From Fidelibacterota bacterium (GTDB lineage Bacteria; Marinisomatota; Marinisomatia; SCGC-AAA003-L08; TMED6), in the NCBI GenBank assembly GCA_014239355.1, contig JAAZYZ010000109.1, positions 1-13,817 on the forward strand: DNA of 13,817 nucleotides. Direction: 5' to 3'. Both the position numbers and the translations under genes were made by a program. Of this stretch, positions 1-6,773 are shown one piece after another. The first letter of the stretch is position 1; every line of letters starts with the position of its first letter. A model generated the notes under the pieces. It made no database searches and was not told where the DNA came from. It worked only from the letters and a program-made list of their open reading frames with translations.

Positions 1-71
1 ACAACTAGGCCTTTGAAAAGAGCGATTAGCGATTGTGCTACATCACCTACAACAGTTGCCATGTTCTTCAT
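1..71 (-). CDS. Small unrecognised protein, N-terminal 24 residues only (partial, runs off left edge)
   Basis: An open frame begins with ATG at 71-69 and is still open at the window edge. It reads MKNMATVVGDVAQSLIALFK and continues GLVV. A strong Shine-Dalgarno AAAAGGAG lies 8 nt upstream, which supports the start; a second ATG at 62 is less well spaced. The visible part is hydrophobic with scattered charges, as in an amphipathic or membrane-associated helix; no family is recognised. Its G+C, by eye in the low forties per cent, is clearly above the AT-rich neighbours, as can happen in highly expressed genes. It follows the Bax inhibitor-like gene on the same strand, separated by a leader containing a terminator-like hairpin, so it is probably regulated apart from that gene. 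I am fairly sure it is a real gene; the function is unknown. Confidence 0.6.
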   Translation of the reverse strand, partial: MKNMATVVGDVAQSLIALFKGLV

Positions 72-79
72 TGTTTTTT

Positions 80-87
80 CTCCTTTT
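80..87 (-). promoter_or_regulatory. Ribosome binding site of the left-edge small gene
   Basis: On the minus strand the bases read AAAAGGAG, 8 nt before the ATG at 71. This is among the best Shine-Dalgarno matches in the window and is the main evidence that the truncated frame is translated. It starts only 7 nt after the T run of the upstream hairpin. Confidence 0.65.
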
Positions 88-94
88 AGTTATT

Positions 95-130
95 AAAAAA
101 ACCGGGGAAAGTACTAATTCTTCCACCCGG
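95..130 (-). terminator. Terminator-like hairpin with T run, in the leader of the small gene
   Basis: On the minus strand, CCGGG (130-126) can pair with CCCGG (106-102). Alternatively CCGG plus GGAA pairs with TTCC plus CCGG around a 2-nt bulge. The second arm is followed at once by seven T residues (101-95). This has the form of an intrinsic terminator and is the most GC-rich short stretch in an AT-rich spacer. It would end transcripts from rlmN, the phosphorylase gene and the Bax-like gene. However, only 23 nt separate the T run from the next start codon, and that gap holds the ribosome binding site, so a downstream promoter hardly fits. A leader attenuator is the alternative reading. Confidence 0.55.
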
Positions 131-136
131 GACATA

Positions 137-165
137 ATTTAACAATAAATTAATAATTAAAACAA
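137..165 (-). promoter_or_regulatory. Possible sigma-70-type promoter for the left-edge small gene
   Basis: On the minus strand TTGTTT (165-160) and TTAAAT (142-137) are separated by exactly 17 nt. The predicted start point is near 130, the first base of the terminator-like hairpin. Matches to consensus are only moderate and the background is very AT-rich, so chance occurrence is quite possible. A promoter somewhere in 131-193 is nonetheless expected if the small gene is expressed independently. Confidence 0.25.
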
Positions 166-174
166 GATTTTATT

Positions 175-189
175 TAAAGTAATACTTTA
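175..189. repeat. Inverted repeat TAAAGT-AAT-ACTTTA just after the Bax-like gene
   Basis: This is a perfect 6-bp inverted repeat with a 3-nt centre, starting 4 nt beyond the stop codon of the minus-strand gene. On the minus strand it is followed by an A-rich tract, not a T run, so it is not a standard terminator. It could be a 3' stabilising stem or a protein-binding palindrome. Being AT-rich and short, it could also be chance. Confidence 0.35.
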
Positions 190-193
190 GACC

Positions 194-958
194 CTAATTC
201 CTTCTAGAGTTTAATTTTGCTAATAATCTTAATATTTCAAGATACAACCATATCAGAGTAACTAATAGCCCAAAAGCACCATACCATTCCATATACTTAG
301 GAGCACCCTTTTCAACACCTTCCTCGATAAAATCAAAATCTAAAACTAAATTGAGTGATGCTATTACAACTACAAATAAACTAAAGCCTATGCTCATTAA
401 GCTGCCATTTTGGGTATTCATAACTCCAAATGATTCTCCAGTAAAAAAACTATATATTAAACTTCCTAAGTATACTAAAAAAATTCCTCCTGTAGCAGCA
501 AACACCCCTAATTTAAAATTTTCAGTGGGCTTAATAATTCTGGTTTTATAAGCAAAAAGCAAGCATCCTAAAATTCCAAATGTGATTGATAAAGCTTGTT
601 CTACTATACCCGGATACCCTAAATAATCACTATAAATTCTTGAAATAATACCAACAGATAACCCTTTTAAAATGGCATATATAGGAACTGTGATAGGTGC
701 CCATGTTGGTCTAAATATAGTTGCCATTGCTAGAATAAACCCTCCAAACATCCCTAAATACATTAATGTAGAACCATGCTCTGGAATCCATGTTTTATAT
801 GTATAAGCACCTGAAATCATAAGCAATAAAAGTGATAAAATAGTTTTATTTACAGTCCCTTCTAAAGTCATAGGACTTTCATTAGTTAATGTAAAATTAG
901 AAAATGTTTTTTGTGAAAGCGCTGGATTCCCGCTTCTTAATGATAAGTGTCTATTCAT
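194..958 (-). CDS. Bax inhibitor-1/YccA-like seven-helix membrane protein
   Basis: The 254-residue protein matches the bacterial Bax inhibitor-1-like group. A soluble N-terminus carries the family stretch NPALSQKTF (about residues 11-19) and MTLEGTVNKT (30-39). About seven hydrophobic helices follow, near 37-54, 64-82, 84-107, 118-137, 149-172, 187-207 and 224-246. Between the last two lies an acidic segment, LDFDFIEEGVEKGAP (206-220), typical of the family; related proteins have conserved acidic residues in a pH-sensitive calcium-leak pore. It should sit in the inner membrane; its physiological role in bacteria is poorly defined. The start is well supported: AGGAGG at 973-968 lies 9 nt upstream, and the N-terminal family motif would be lost from a later ATG. 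It lies 27 nt after the phosphorylase gene, probably as the last gene of an rlmN operon. Confidence 0.88.
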   Translation of the reverse strand: MNRHLSLRSGNPALSQKTFSNFTLTNESPMTLEGTVNKTILSLLLLMISGAYTYKTWIPEHGSTLMYLGMFGGFILAMATIFRPTWAPITVPIYAILKGLSVGIISRIYSDYLGYPGIVEQALSITFGILGCLLFAYKTRIIKPTENFKLGVFAATGGIFLVYLGSLIYSFFTGESFGVMNTQNGSLMSIGFSLFVVVIASLNLVLDFDFIEEGVEKGAPKYMEWYGAFGLLVTLIWLYLEILRLLAKLNSRRN

Positions 959-985
959 ATTTTAATTCCTCCTAATAATTTTATA

Positions 986-1753
986 TCAAATGTTAGATAA
1001 AATTGAAATTAATAACAATTTAAAATTCTCATTATATTTTACAGAATTATCTAATACAGTTTGATGATTTAATTGATCATTTGTTAATCCTATAGCATAG
1101 TTAGACATAAGTGATAATACTAAAAGATCAATTTCTAGCTTATGAGCCATAATTACTTCTGGGACAGTAGACATTCCAACTGCATTAACACCGTGCTGTT
1201 TCATATTATCTATTTCTGAAATTGTTTCATACATAGGTCCTAAAACCCAACCATAATTACCTGTTCTTAGGTTTGGATTAATACTAAAAGTCTGTTTAAT
1301 TAAATCATTATTATAATATTTACTTCCCGTTACAATTTCAGGATTTTTAGCGCTATTTTTAAATGTGAAATCATAATGGCCTGATACTACCATAATATCT
1401 CCTAAATCCCATGAACTTTGAAGGCATCCAGCTGAATTAGTTAAAATAATTTTTTGGCATCCTAACTCACTGAAAACTTGAATAGGTAAACCTACTTCTT
1501 CAATTGTAAGTCCCTCATAATAATGAAATCTTCCAACGGCAATTAAAAGATTTCTTCCCTTAAAATTTCCAAAATAAAAAGCTCCGTCATGGCCTTTAAC
1601 GGTTGTGTTAAAATATCCAGGAATATCTGAGTAGTGAATGACTATAGAATCTTCTAAAATATTTTTTATATCAGATAATCCAGAACCAGTCACAACAGCT
1701 ATGTCAATTGAATCTGTAATTTGATTCTTAATATAATTAATGATACTATTCAT
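986..1753 (-). CDS. punA: Purine nucleoside phosphorylase, class II (PunA-like)
   Basis: The enzyme splits purine nucleosides with phosphate into free base and (deoxy)ribose-1-phosphate for salvage in the cytoplasm. The 255 residues hold the expected sites in order: GSG (23-25) and GRFHYYEG (74-81, with R75 and H77) for phosphate and sugar, TNSAG (105-109), GPMYET with E177 for the base, GMSTVPEV (193-200), and SN with N218. N218 sits where phosphorylases acting on hypoxanthine and guanine nucleosides carry Asn, whereas methylthioadenosine phosphorylases carry Asp. The protein is shorter than the usual 270-290 residues, mainly because the loop after GHYDF (126-130) lacks the usual Gly/Pro-rich segment found there. 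It starts 1 nt after the rlmN stop, so translation is probably coupled. The class is clear; the exact substrate range is inferred. Confidence 0.85.
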   Translation of the reverse strand: MNSIINYIKNQITDSIDIAVVTGSGLSDIKNILEDSIVIHYSDIPGYFNTTVKGHDGAFYFGNFKGRNLLIAVGRFHYYEGLTIEEVGLPIQVFSELGCQKIILTNSAGCLQSSWDLGDIMVVSGHYDFTFKNSAKNPEIVTGSKYYNNDLIKQTFSINPNLRTGNYGWVLGPMYETISEIDNMKQHGVNAVGMSTVPEVIMAHKLEIDLLVLSLMSNYAIGLTNDQLNHQTVLDNSVKYNENFKLLLISILSNI

Positions 1754-1754
1754 A

Positions 1755-2780
1755 CTATGTTAGTCCCTTTGTTGCTAATTGACCACACCCTGCATTAATA
1801 TCAACACCTTTACTCCATCTCACAAGTATTCTAAAACCTTTATGGTTTTGATGAATAATCTTTAAAAAACTTTCAATACGAGTCTCATTAGGCCTTTTAT
1901 ATTCATTTCCAATATAATTAAATGGAATAATATTTAATTTACAATCACTATTTTTTAATAATTGAGCTAATTTAATAGCATCATCTTCAGAATCATTAAT
2001 TGAGTCAATTAATACATATTCAAATGTAATATTATTTCTATGATGTTTATTAAATTTTTTAGCAATTTGAATTAACTCAGATATAGACCATTTTTTATTA
2101 ATAGGCATTAATTTATTTCTTGTTTGATCATTAACAGCATTTAAAGAAATGGCTAAATTAAATTTTAATTTAGATTCAATAAATTGATTGATTTTTGGAA
2201 CAATACCTGCTGTTGATATAGTAATTCTATGAGCTCCAAAATTTAATCCTGATGTATCATTCATAAGTTTAGCAGCATTAATTACATTGCGATAATTTAA
2301 AAATGGTTCCCCCATGCCCATGAAGACTATATTAGTAATAGGTTCCTTGATATTATTTCTAATCAACAATAATTGATCAATAATTTCACCTGCATTTAAA
2401 TTACTAATAAAACCCATTTTCCCGGTTGCACAAAAATCACAATCTAGACTACAACCAACTTGTGATGATAAACAAATAGTATGTTTATCATCTTCAATCA
2501 TGCTAACCGATTCAATATATTGGCCCGTTTTAGTTTTAAATAAAAATTTAATTGTATTATCACATTTTACTTGCTTAAATAATGTTAAGGTAGTAGCTAT
2601 AGTATTATCTATCAAAAATCTTTTTAAATCATTTGATAAATTATTCATATCTCGGATATCAAATACTCCTTTTTTATAAAGCCAATTATATATTTGATGT
2701 GCCCTGTATTTAGGAAATCCATTTTGAGTGACAAATTCTTCTAGCTCATTTATTGGAATGCCTTTTATATTAAAATTCAT
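1755..2780 (-). CDS. rlmN: RlmN, 23S rRNA A2503 / tRNA A37 C2-methyltransferase (radical SAM)
   Basis: RlmN methylates C2 of adenosine 2503 in 23S rRNA and, in characterised members, A37 of some tRNAs, using a radical SAM mechanism. The 341 residues have the normal layout. An N-terminal helical domain has FPKYRAHQIYNWLY (22-35). The iron-sulfur motif is C110-x3-C114-x2-C117. The SAM-binding stretch is MGMGEPFLNY. The C-terminal NAGCGQLA carries C332, equivalent to the methyl-carrying cysteine C355 of the E. coli enzyme, and C103 matches E. coli C118, its redox partner. All catalytic cysteines are therefore present. No clear Shine-Dalgarno precedes the ATG, but the N-terminus aligns as expected for the family. 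It is the first gene of the left minus-strand block, divergent from moxR. Confidence 0.95.
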   Translation of the reverse strand: MNFNIKGIPINELEEFVTQNGFPKYRAHQIYNWLYKKGVFDIRDMNNLSNDLKRFLIDNTIATTLTLFKQVKCDNTIKFLFKTKTGQYIESVSMIEDDKHTICLSSQVGCSLDCDFCATGKMGFISNLNAGEIIDQLLLIRNNIKEPITNIVFMGMGEPFLNYRNVINAAKLMNDTSGLNFGAHRITISTAGIVPKINQFIESKLKFNLAISLNAVNDQTRNKLMPINKKWSISELIQIAKKFNKHHRNNITFEYVLIDSINDSEDDAIKLAQLLKNSDCKLNIIPFNYIGNEYKRPNETRIESFLKIIHQNHKGFRILVRWSKGVDINAGCGQLATKGLT

Positions 2781-2868
2781 ATTAATTAAAATTTCATTTA
2801 TTAAGTAAACATATTGTTCATATTTAACATATTTAATACATTAAAGACCACTTAAGTTTAAGGAAATT
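2781..2868. promoter_or_regulatory. Divergent intergenic region between rlmN and moxR
   Basis: These 88 bp must hold the promoters for both directions. On the plus strand TTGTTC (2814-2819) and TACATT (2837-2842), spaced by 17 nt, are a possible weak -35/-10 pair. AAGGA (2860-2864) is a good ribosome binding site 4 nt before the moxR ATG. A short inverted repeat, CTTAA-gt-TTAAG (2851-2862), overlaps that site and could partly mask it in the mRNA. I found no convincing promoter pair or ribosome binding site for rlmN. Confidence 0.35.
2810..2845. repeat. 9-bp tandem repeat (CATATTTAA type) in the rlmN/moxR spacer
   Basis: Four consecutive 9-mers read CATATTGTT, CATATTTAA, CATATTTAA and TACATTAAA. 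The second and third are identical, the first differs at three positions, and the fourth is degenerate. The array covers the predicted spacer and -10 of the weak moxR promoter. It could be an iterated binding site or simple slippage in AT-rich DNA. Confidence 0.4.
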
Positions 2869-3846
2869 ATGGATAACATTAAAGATGTAGAGAATTTAAA
2901 TCAATTAAAGCAAGATTTTCAGAAAGAAATTTCCAAAGTAATCGTTGGGCAAAATGATATAATTAATCAAATTTTTATTGCATTATTATGTAATGGGCAT
3001 ATTATTTTAGAAGGTGTTCCAGGTCTAGCTAAAACATTATTAATCAATAGTGTAGCAAAAGCATTTGATTTAGAGTTTAGCAGAATACAATTTACCCCTG
3101 ATTTGATGCCATCAGATATTACAGGCACAGAAATTATTCAAGAAAATAAAACATCAGGTAAAAGAGAATTTAAATTTTATAAAGGGCCTTTATTTGGAAA
3201 TATTATTTTAGCAGATGAAATTAATAGAACTCCTCCTAAGACACAATCTGCTTTACTCCAAGCAATGCAAGAAAAAAATATTACCATTGGTAATGAAACA
3301 TATAAATTAAAACACCCATTTTTTGTTTTTGCTACGCAGAACCCAATAGAACAAGAAGGAACCTATCCATTACCAGAAGCACAATTAGATCGTTTTATGT
3401 TTAATTTAATTATTCAATACCCTAATAGTAATGAAGAAAAATTAATTGTGAAAAATATGCATAATATTATTAATGCTAATATTAAATCTATTATTAATGC
3501 TGATCAGTTAAATATATTTCAAAAGTTAGTAATTAATATGCCTGTTTCAGACCATGTTATTGATTTTGCAGTCAATTTTGTTAGATCTACAAGATTAGAT
3601 GAAAATACGGACCCATCTATTAAAAAATGGTTGAGTTGGGGAGCGGGTCCTAGAGCAAGTTCTATTCTAATCTTAGCTGGAAAAGCACATGCACTTATGA
3701 ATAATAGAACTACACCGGAAGTTAAAGATATTAAACAAGTAATAAAACCTGTGTTACGTCATAGAATTATACCAAATTTTAATGCAGAAGCAGATGGAAT
3801 GTCTCGTGATAATATCTTAGACTATTTATTAGATAAAATAGAATGA
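2869..3846 (+). CDS. MoxR-family AAA+ ATPase
   Basis: MoxR ATPases are chaperone-like AAA+ proteins that act with VWA-domain partners in maturing or activating target complexes, often at the membrane. The 325 residues show the usual core: Walker A GVPGLAKT (49-56), Walker B IILADEINR (112-120, D116 and E117), sensor 1 FATQNP with N158, EGTYPLPEAQLDRF (163-176), and sensor 2 GAGPRASS. The C-terminal lid domain follows, and length is normal for the family. AAGGA 4 nt before the ATG supports the start. The stop overlaps the start of the DUF58 gene (ATGA), the standard pairing, so the two are co-translated. The VWA and BatD-type genes that often follow are absent, so the target of the pair here is unknown. 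Confidence 0.93.
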   Translation: MDNIKDVENLNQLKQDFQKEISKVIVGQNDIINQIFIALLCNGHIILEGVPGLAKTLLINSVAKAFDLEFSRIQFTPDLMPSDITGTEIIQENKTSGKREFKFYKGPLFGNIILADEINRTPPKTQSALLQAMQEKNITIGNETYKLKHPFFVFATQNPIEQEGTYPLPEAQLDRFMFNLIIQYPNSNEEKLIVKNMHNIINANIKSIINADQLNIFQKLVINMPVSDHVIDFAVNFVRSTRLDENTDPSIKKWLSWGAGPRASSILILAGKAHALMNNRTTPEVKDIKQVIKPVLRHRIIPNFNAEADGMSRDNILDYLLDKIE

Positions 3847-4730
3847 AAAATATATATTTAAACCCACAGGTTATCAACCAAATTGATAGCCTATATCTTA
3901 AGGCAAAAATGATTGTTGAAGGATATATGGCGGGGCTACACAAAAGTCCTTACCATGGTTTTTCAATTGAATTTTCAGAACATCGTGCATATGGTGTAGG
4001 TGATGAAGTCAAAAATATTGATTGGAAACTCTGGGGGAAAACAGATAAATATTATATTAAAAGATTTGAAGAAGAAACAAATTTACTAACTCATATATTT
4101 CTAGATTCAAGTAAATCAATGGATTTTTCATCTATGAATATATCTAAATTTGACTACAGTAAAATGATTGTAGCAACATTAAGCTATTTAATGATGAGGC
4201 AAAAAGATGCATCAGGATTAATAGTATTTGATTCAAAAATTAAATCAACTATCCCTCCTAAAAATAATAAAGCACATTTAAACACAATATTATCTATTAT
4301 AGAAAATACAAAGATTGGAAATGATACTAATATTAGTAAGGTCCTTCATCTAGGGGCTGATAAAATCAAAAAAAGAGGATTAGTAATCTTAGTATCAGAT
4401 TTATTAGATGAGCCAGATAAGGTAATAGATAGTCTCAAACATTTTAAATATAATAATAATGAAGTGTTAGTATTTCATGTGTTAGATCCAAAAGAAATGA
4501 ATTTAGATTATAATGAACGTACGATTTTTACAGATTTAGAAACAAATAAAAGTATTGAAACTGAACCATGGCAAATTAATCAAGCATACAAAAAAGAGAT
4601 GAAGGGATTAATCAAATATTATAAAACAGAATGCGCTATTAATAAGATTGATTATCACCAATTAACAACAGATGAAAATTTAGAATACGTTTTGTCTCAA
4701 TTTTTAAATAAAAGAAAAAGGCTATTATGA
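3843..4730 (+). CDS. DUF58 protein with VWA-like fold, partner of MoxR
   Basis: The 295-residue protein has the DUF58 hallmarks: GLHKSPYHGFSIEFSEHRAY (31-50), then YGVGDEVKNIDWKLWGKTDK (50-69), a conserved patch. A von Willebrand A-like part follows with a metal-site motif DSSKS (88-92, DxSxS) and a later acidic VSDLLD (184-189, D186). There are no transmembrane helices or signal peptide, so it should be cytoplasmic. DUF58 proteins are almost always encoded next to MoxR and are thought to be its substrate adaptor or effector; the molecular job is not established. Here the gene shares ATGA with moxR. Its last codons overlap by 6 bp the end of the opposing TPR lipoprotein gene, leaving no room for a terminator between them. 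Confidence 0.9.
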   Translation: MKNIYLNPQVINQIDSLYLKAKMIVEGYMAGLHKSPYHGFSIEFSEHRAYGVGDEVKNIDWKLWGKTDKYYIKRFEEETNLLTHIFLDSSKSMDFSSMNISKFDYSKMIVATLSYLMMRQKDASGLIVFDSKIKSTIPPKNNKAHLNTILSIIENTKIGNDTNISKVLHLGADKIKKRGLVILVSDLLDEPDKVIDSLKHFKYNNNEVLVFHVLDPKEMNLDYNERTIFTDLETNKSIETEPWQINQAYKKEMKGLIKYYKTECAINKIDYHQLTTDENLEYVLSQFLNKRKRLL

Positions 4731-5843
4731 TTCATCTAGCTTATTATTAATATTTTTAATAGTACGCTTAATTTCCTTGATTCTAGTTTTTAATTTTTTA
4801 GACTCTTCATAATATATTTCAGACTCTACTTCATCAAGTTCTAATTCAGAACACATTAAAAAATTCTCTCTTGCTTTTTGAGCAAAATTAACACAATCTT
4901 CAAATTGGACTTTAAGGTTTTCTAATTCCATTTCATTTAAATCATTCATATTTCTAAAGCCTTCACTAGCTAATAAAAAGCTATCACTTAAAATATTCTG
5001 ATACACCGCTCCTGCATTACGATATAAATCAATATTTTCTGGATCACTTTGTATTAATCTTTCACTTAATAGTAAAGCTTCAGATTTTTTGTCATTTCTG
5101 AATAAAATATCAAATAATCGGCTCATATGCCCTGAAAGGTTTTCGGCAGATTCATTATTTTTTAATGCTACATCATACGCTGTTCTAAACATTTCCTCAG
5201 CTAAAATTTGATCATTATTTTCAATTGCAATTGACCCCTTAATAGACCACAATGTAGATAAAGAAGTATCCATAGCAAGTGCTGTATCAGCTGTTTTTAA
5301 AGCGTTAATATAATCACCAGATTCATAATATAAAGTAGCTAATGCGTTATAGTTCTTAGGCTCTTTTGGTTGAAAATCAACAGCAACTAAAAACAATTCT
5401 ATCGCCTTTTGATTTTTCCCTGAACCAATTAATGTAATGCCCTCATTAAAAGATTCTGCCCACAGATTGTAAGAATAATAATCAATAGCATCTTTAATAG
5501 TCGTTAATTCTTTTGCTCTACCATCATTTAGCATAACAGTTTTTGTAGCCTCTAACTTTTGATTTTCACCATCTAATGCATCAATTTCTAATGCTTTAGA
5601 AAAATAATATGCTGCTTGTTTATAATTTTTTTTAGGAGAAGAAGAAGCCCCATAGATTTCCATTGCTAAAAAATATGCTGGTAATGCATCATTTAAATCT
5701 ACCTCTAATGCTTTTTTAGCAAATTCTTCTGCTTTATTATAATCCCTATCATTTCTTAATGAGGTAGTAGCAGTTCTATATTCAACTGAAGAAGTTGAAC
5801 ACGCAAATAATAAAATTGCAAATAAATATATAAATTTTTTCAT
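4725..5843 (-). CDS. TPR-repeat lipoprotein with C-terminal coiled coil
   Basis: The N-terminus is a lipoprotein signal: KK at 2-3, a hydrophobic stretch, then the lipobox LFAC with acylated C15. The mature protein should be tethered to an envelope membrane facing the periplasm. Helical tetratricopeptide-type repeats follow, clearest at about 35-90 (DYNKAEEFAKKALEVD; NYKQAAYYFSKALEID), 143-222 (QKAIELFLVAVDFQP; DYINALKTADTALAMD) and 252-282. The last 70 residues are rich in Glu and Lys and look like a coiled coil. TPR scaffolds bind proteins or peptides; no enzyme motif is visible, so the partner is unknown. The gene begins 1 nt after the PfkB kinase stop and ends the five-gene minus-strand block, overlapping the DUF58 gene tail to tail by 6 bp. 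Full length is present. Confidence 0.82.
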   Translation of the reverse strand: MKKFIYLFAILLFACSTSSVEYRTATTSLRNDRDYNKAEEFAKKALEVDLNDALPAYFLAMEIYGASSSPKKNYKQAAYYFSKALEIDALDGENQKLEATKTVMLNDGRAKELTTIKDAIDYYSYNLWAESFNEGITLIGSGKNQKAIELFLVAVDFQPKEPKNYNALATLYYESGDYINALKTADTALAMDTSLSTLWSIKGSIAIENNDQILAEEMFRTAYDVALKNNESAENLSGHMSRLFDILFRNDKKSEALLLSERLIQSDPENIDLYRNAGAVYQNILSDSFLLASEGFRNMNDLNEMELENLKVQFEDCVNFAQKARENFLMCSELELDEVESEIYYEESKKLKTRIKEIKRTIKNINNKLDES

Positions 5844-5844
5844 T

Positions 5845-6750
5845 TTAAAATTCCTTTATTAAGTCATTCAATAATTTAATACGATTTTTAATATTATGTA
5901 ATTTGATTTTTTCAATACCTTCAATACCAAACCCAGATACAGTATACGAGGCTATTGCAGTACCATGCACTACAGCTTCGATAATATTAAAATTTTTATG
6001 AGAAGCAAGATAGCCAAGAAAACCACCCGCAAATGAGTCTCCTGCTCCGGTTGGATCAAATACATCAATATCAGGAACAGCAGGAATATTAATCTTATCT
6101 TTATCAGATATAATTAATGACCCTTTTCCACCCTTTTTAATAATAATATATTTAGGCCCTTCTTTTAATAATGATAATCCTGCTTTATAAATATCATTTA
6201 CTCCAGTTAATTCAACAGCTTCTTCATCATTAATTAATAAAACATCTACTTTTCTAATAACCTGAAATAATTCATCTATATTATTATCAATCCATAAATT
6301 CATTGTATCCATAACAATCAAAGAGGAGCCTTCCATCTGATTGATAACATCCATTTGTAATGAAGGCTGTATATTAGCTAAAAATAAAATAGGTTTATCA
6401 AACTTATTAGAATCAATTCTAGGAGCAAACTGCTCAAATACCCCTAAATCAGTAAAAAGTGTATCGCGTTGATTAAAATCATCACTATATCTTCCCCCCC
6501 AACTAAATGTTTTGCCAGATTTGCAAATTAAATAATCAGTAGAAATAGATTTGGAGTGAAACATATCCATATAAGATTGGTTAAAGTCATCACCTACAAT
6601 CCCAATTAGATGTACCTTGGTAAATAAAGAAGCCGCTAAAGAAAAATATGTCCCAGAACCTCCTAATAGATGAACTTTCTTGCCTTTAATGGTTTCAATA
6701 TTATCAAATGCAACAGACCCTACTACTACAATTTCTTTTATATCAGACAT
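5845..6750 (-). CDS. PfkB-family sugar or nucleoside kinase
   Basis: This is a ribokinase/PfkB-fold kinase that phosphorylates a sugar or nucleoside with ATP. With the ATG at 6750 it has 301 residues, near the family norm. The first signature, LLGGSGTYFSLAASLF (28-43), holds the Gly-Gly hinge. The second, DPTGAGDSFAGG (232-243), holds the anion hole and the catalytic base D238. IINDEEA-type substrate-lid residues appear near LLINDEEAVELTG. The frame can be extended five codons to a TTG at 6765, but this is not typical; neither start has a clear ribosome binding site. FSWGGRYSDDFNQRDTLFT is a subgroup feature I cannot tie to a substrate. The gene lies 23 nt after the FKBP gene and 1 nt before the lipoprotein gene. 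A nucleoside or ribose substrate is plausible given the nuclease in the operon, but unproven. Confidence 0.85.
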   Translation of the reverse strand: MSDIKEIVVVGSVAFDNIETIKGKKVHLLGGSGTYFSLAASLFTKVHLIGIVGDDFNQSYMDMFHSKSISTDYLICKSGKTFSWGGRYSDDFNQRDTLFTDLGVFEQFAPRIDSNKFDKPILFLANIQPSLQMDVINQMEGSSLIVMDTMNLWIDNNIDELFQVIRKVDVLLINDEEAVELTGVNDIYKAGLSLLKEGPKYIIIKKGGKGSLIISDKDKINIPAVPDIDVFDPTGAGDSFAGGFLGYLASHKNFNIIEAVVHGTAIASYTVSGFGIEGIEKIKLHNIKNRIKLLNDLIKEF

Positions 6751-6773
6751 ATTAAAAAATAACAATCATTAAT

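Noticed and set aside
175..189. Intrinsic terminator directly after the Bax-like gene
   Set aside because: The inverted repeat is all AT-rich and is followed by A-rich, not T-rich, sequence on the minus strand.
351..551. Plus-strand open frame of 66 codons
   Set aside because: It lies wholly inside the Bax inhibitor-like gene on the opposite strand, has no ribosome binding site and an unconvincing composition; a shadow of the real gene.
4700..4760. Bidirectional terminator between the DUF58 and TPR lipoprotein genes
   Set aside because: The genes overlap by 6 bp and I see no GC-rich stem or T run on either strand here; the AT tracts are ordinary coding sequence.
6751..6765. Upstream TTG start for the PfkB kinase
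   Set aside because: It adds only five residues outside the family fold and has no ribosome binding site; the ATG at 6750 directly precedes the first strand.
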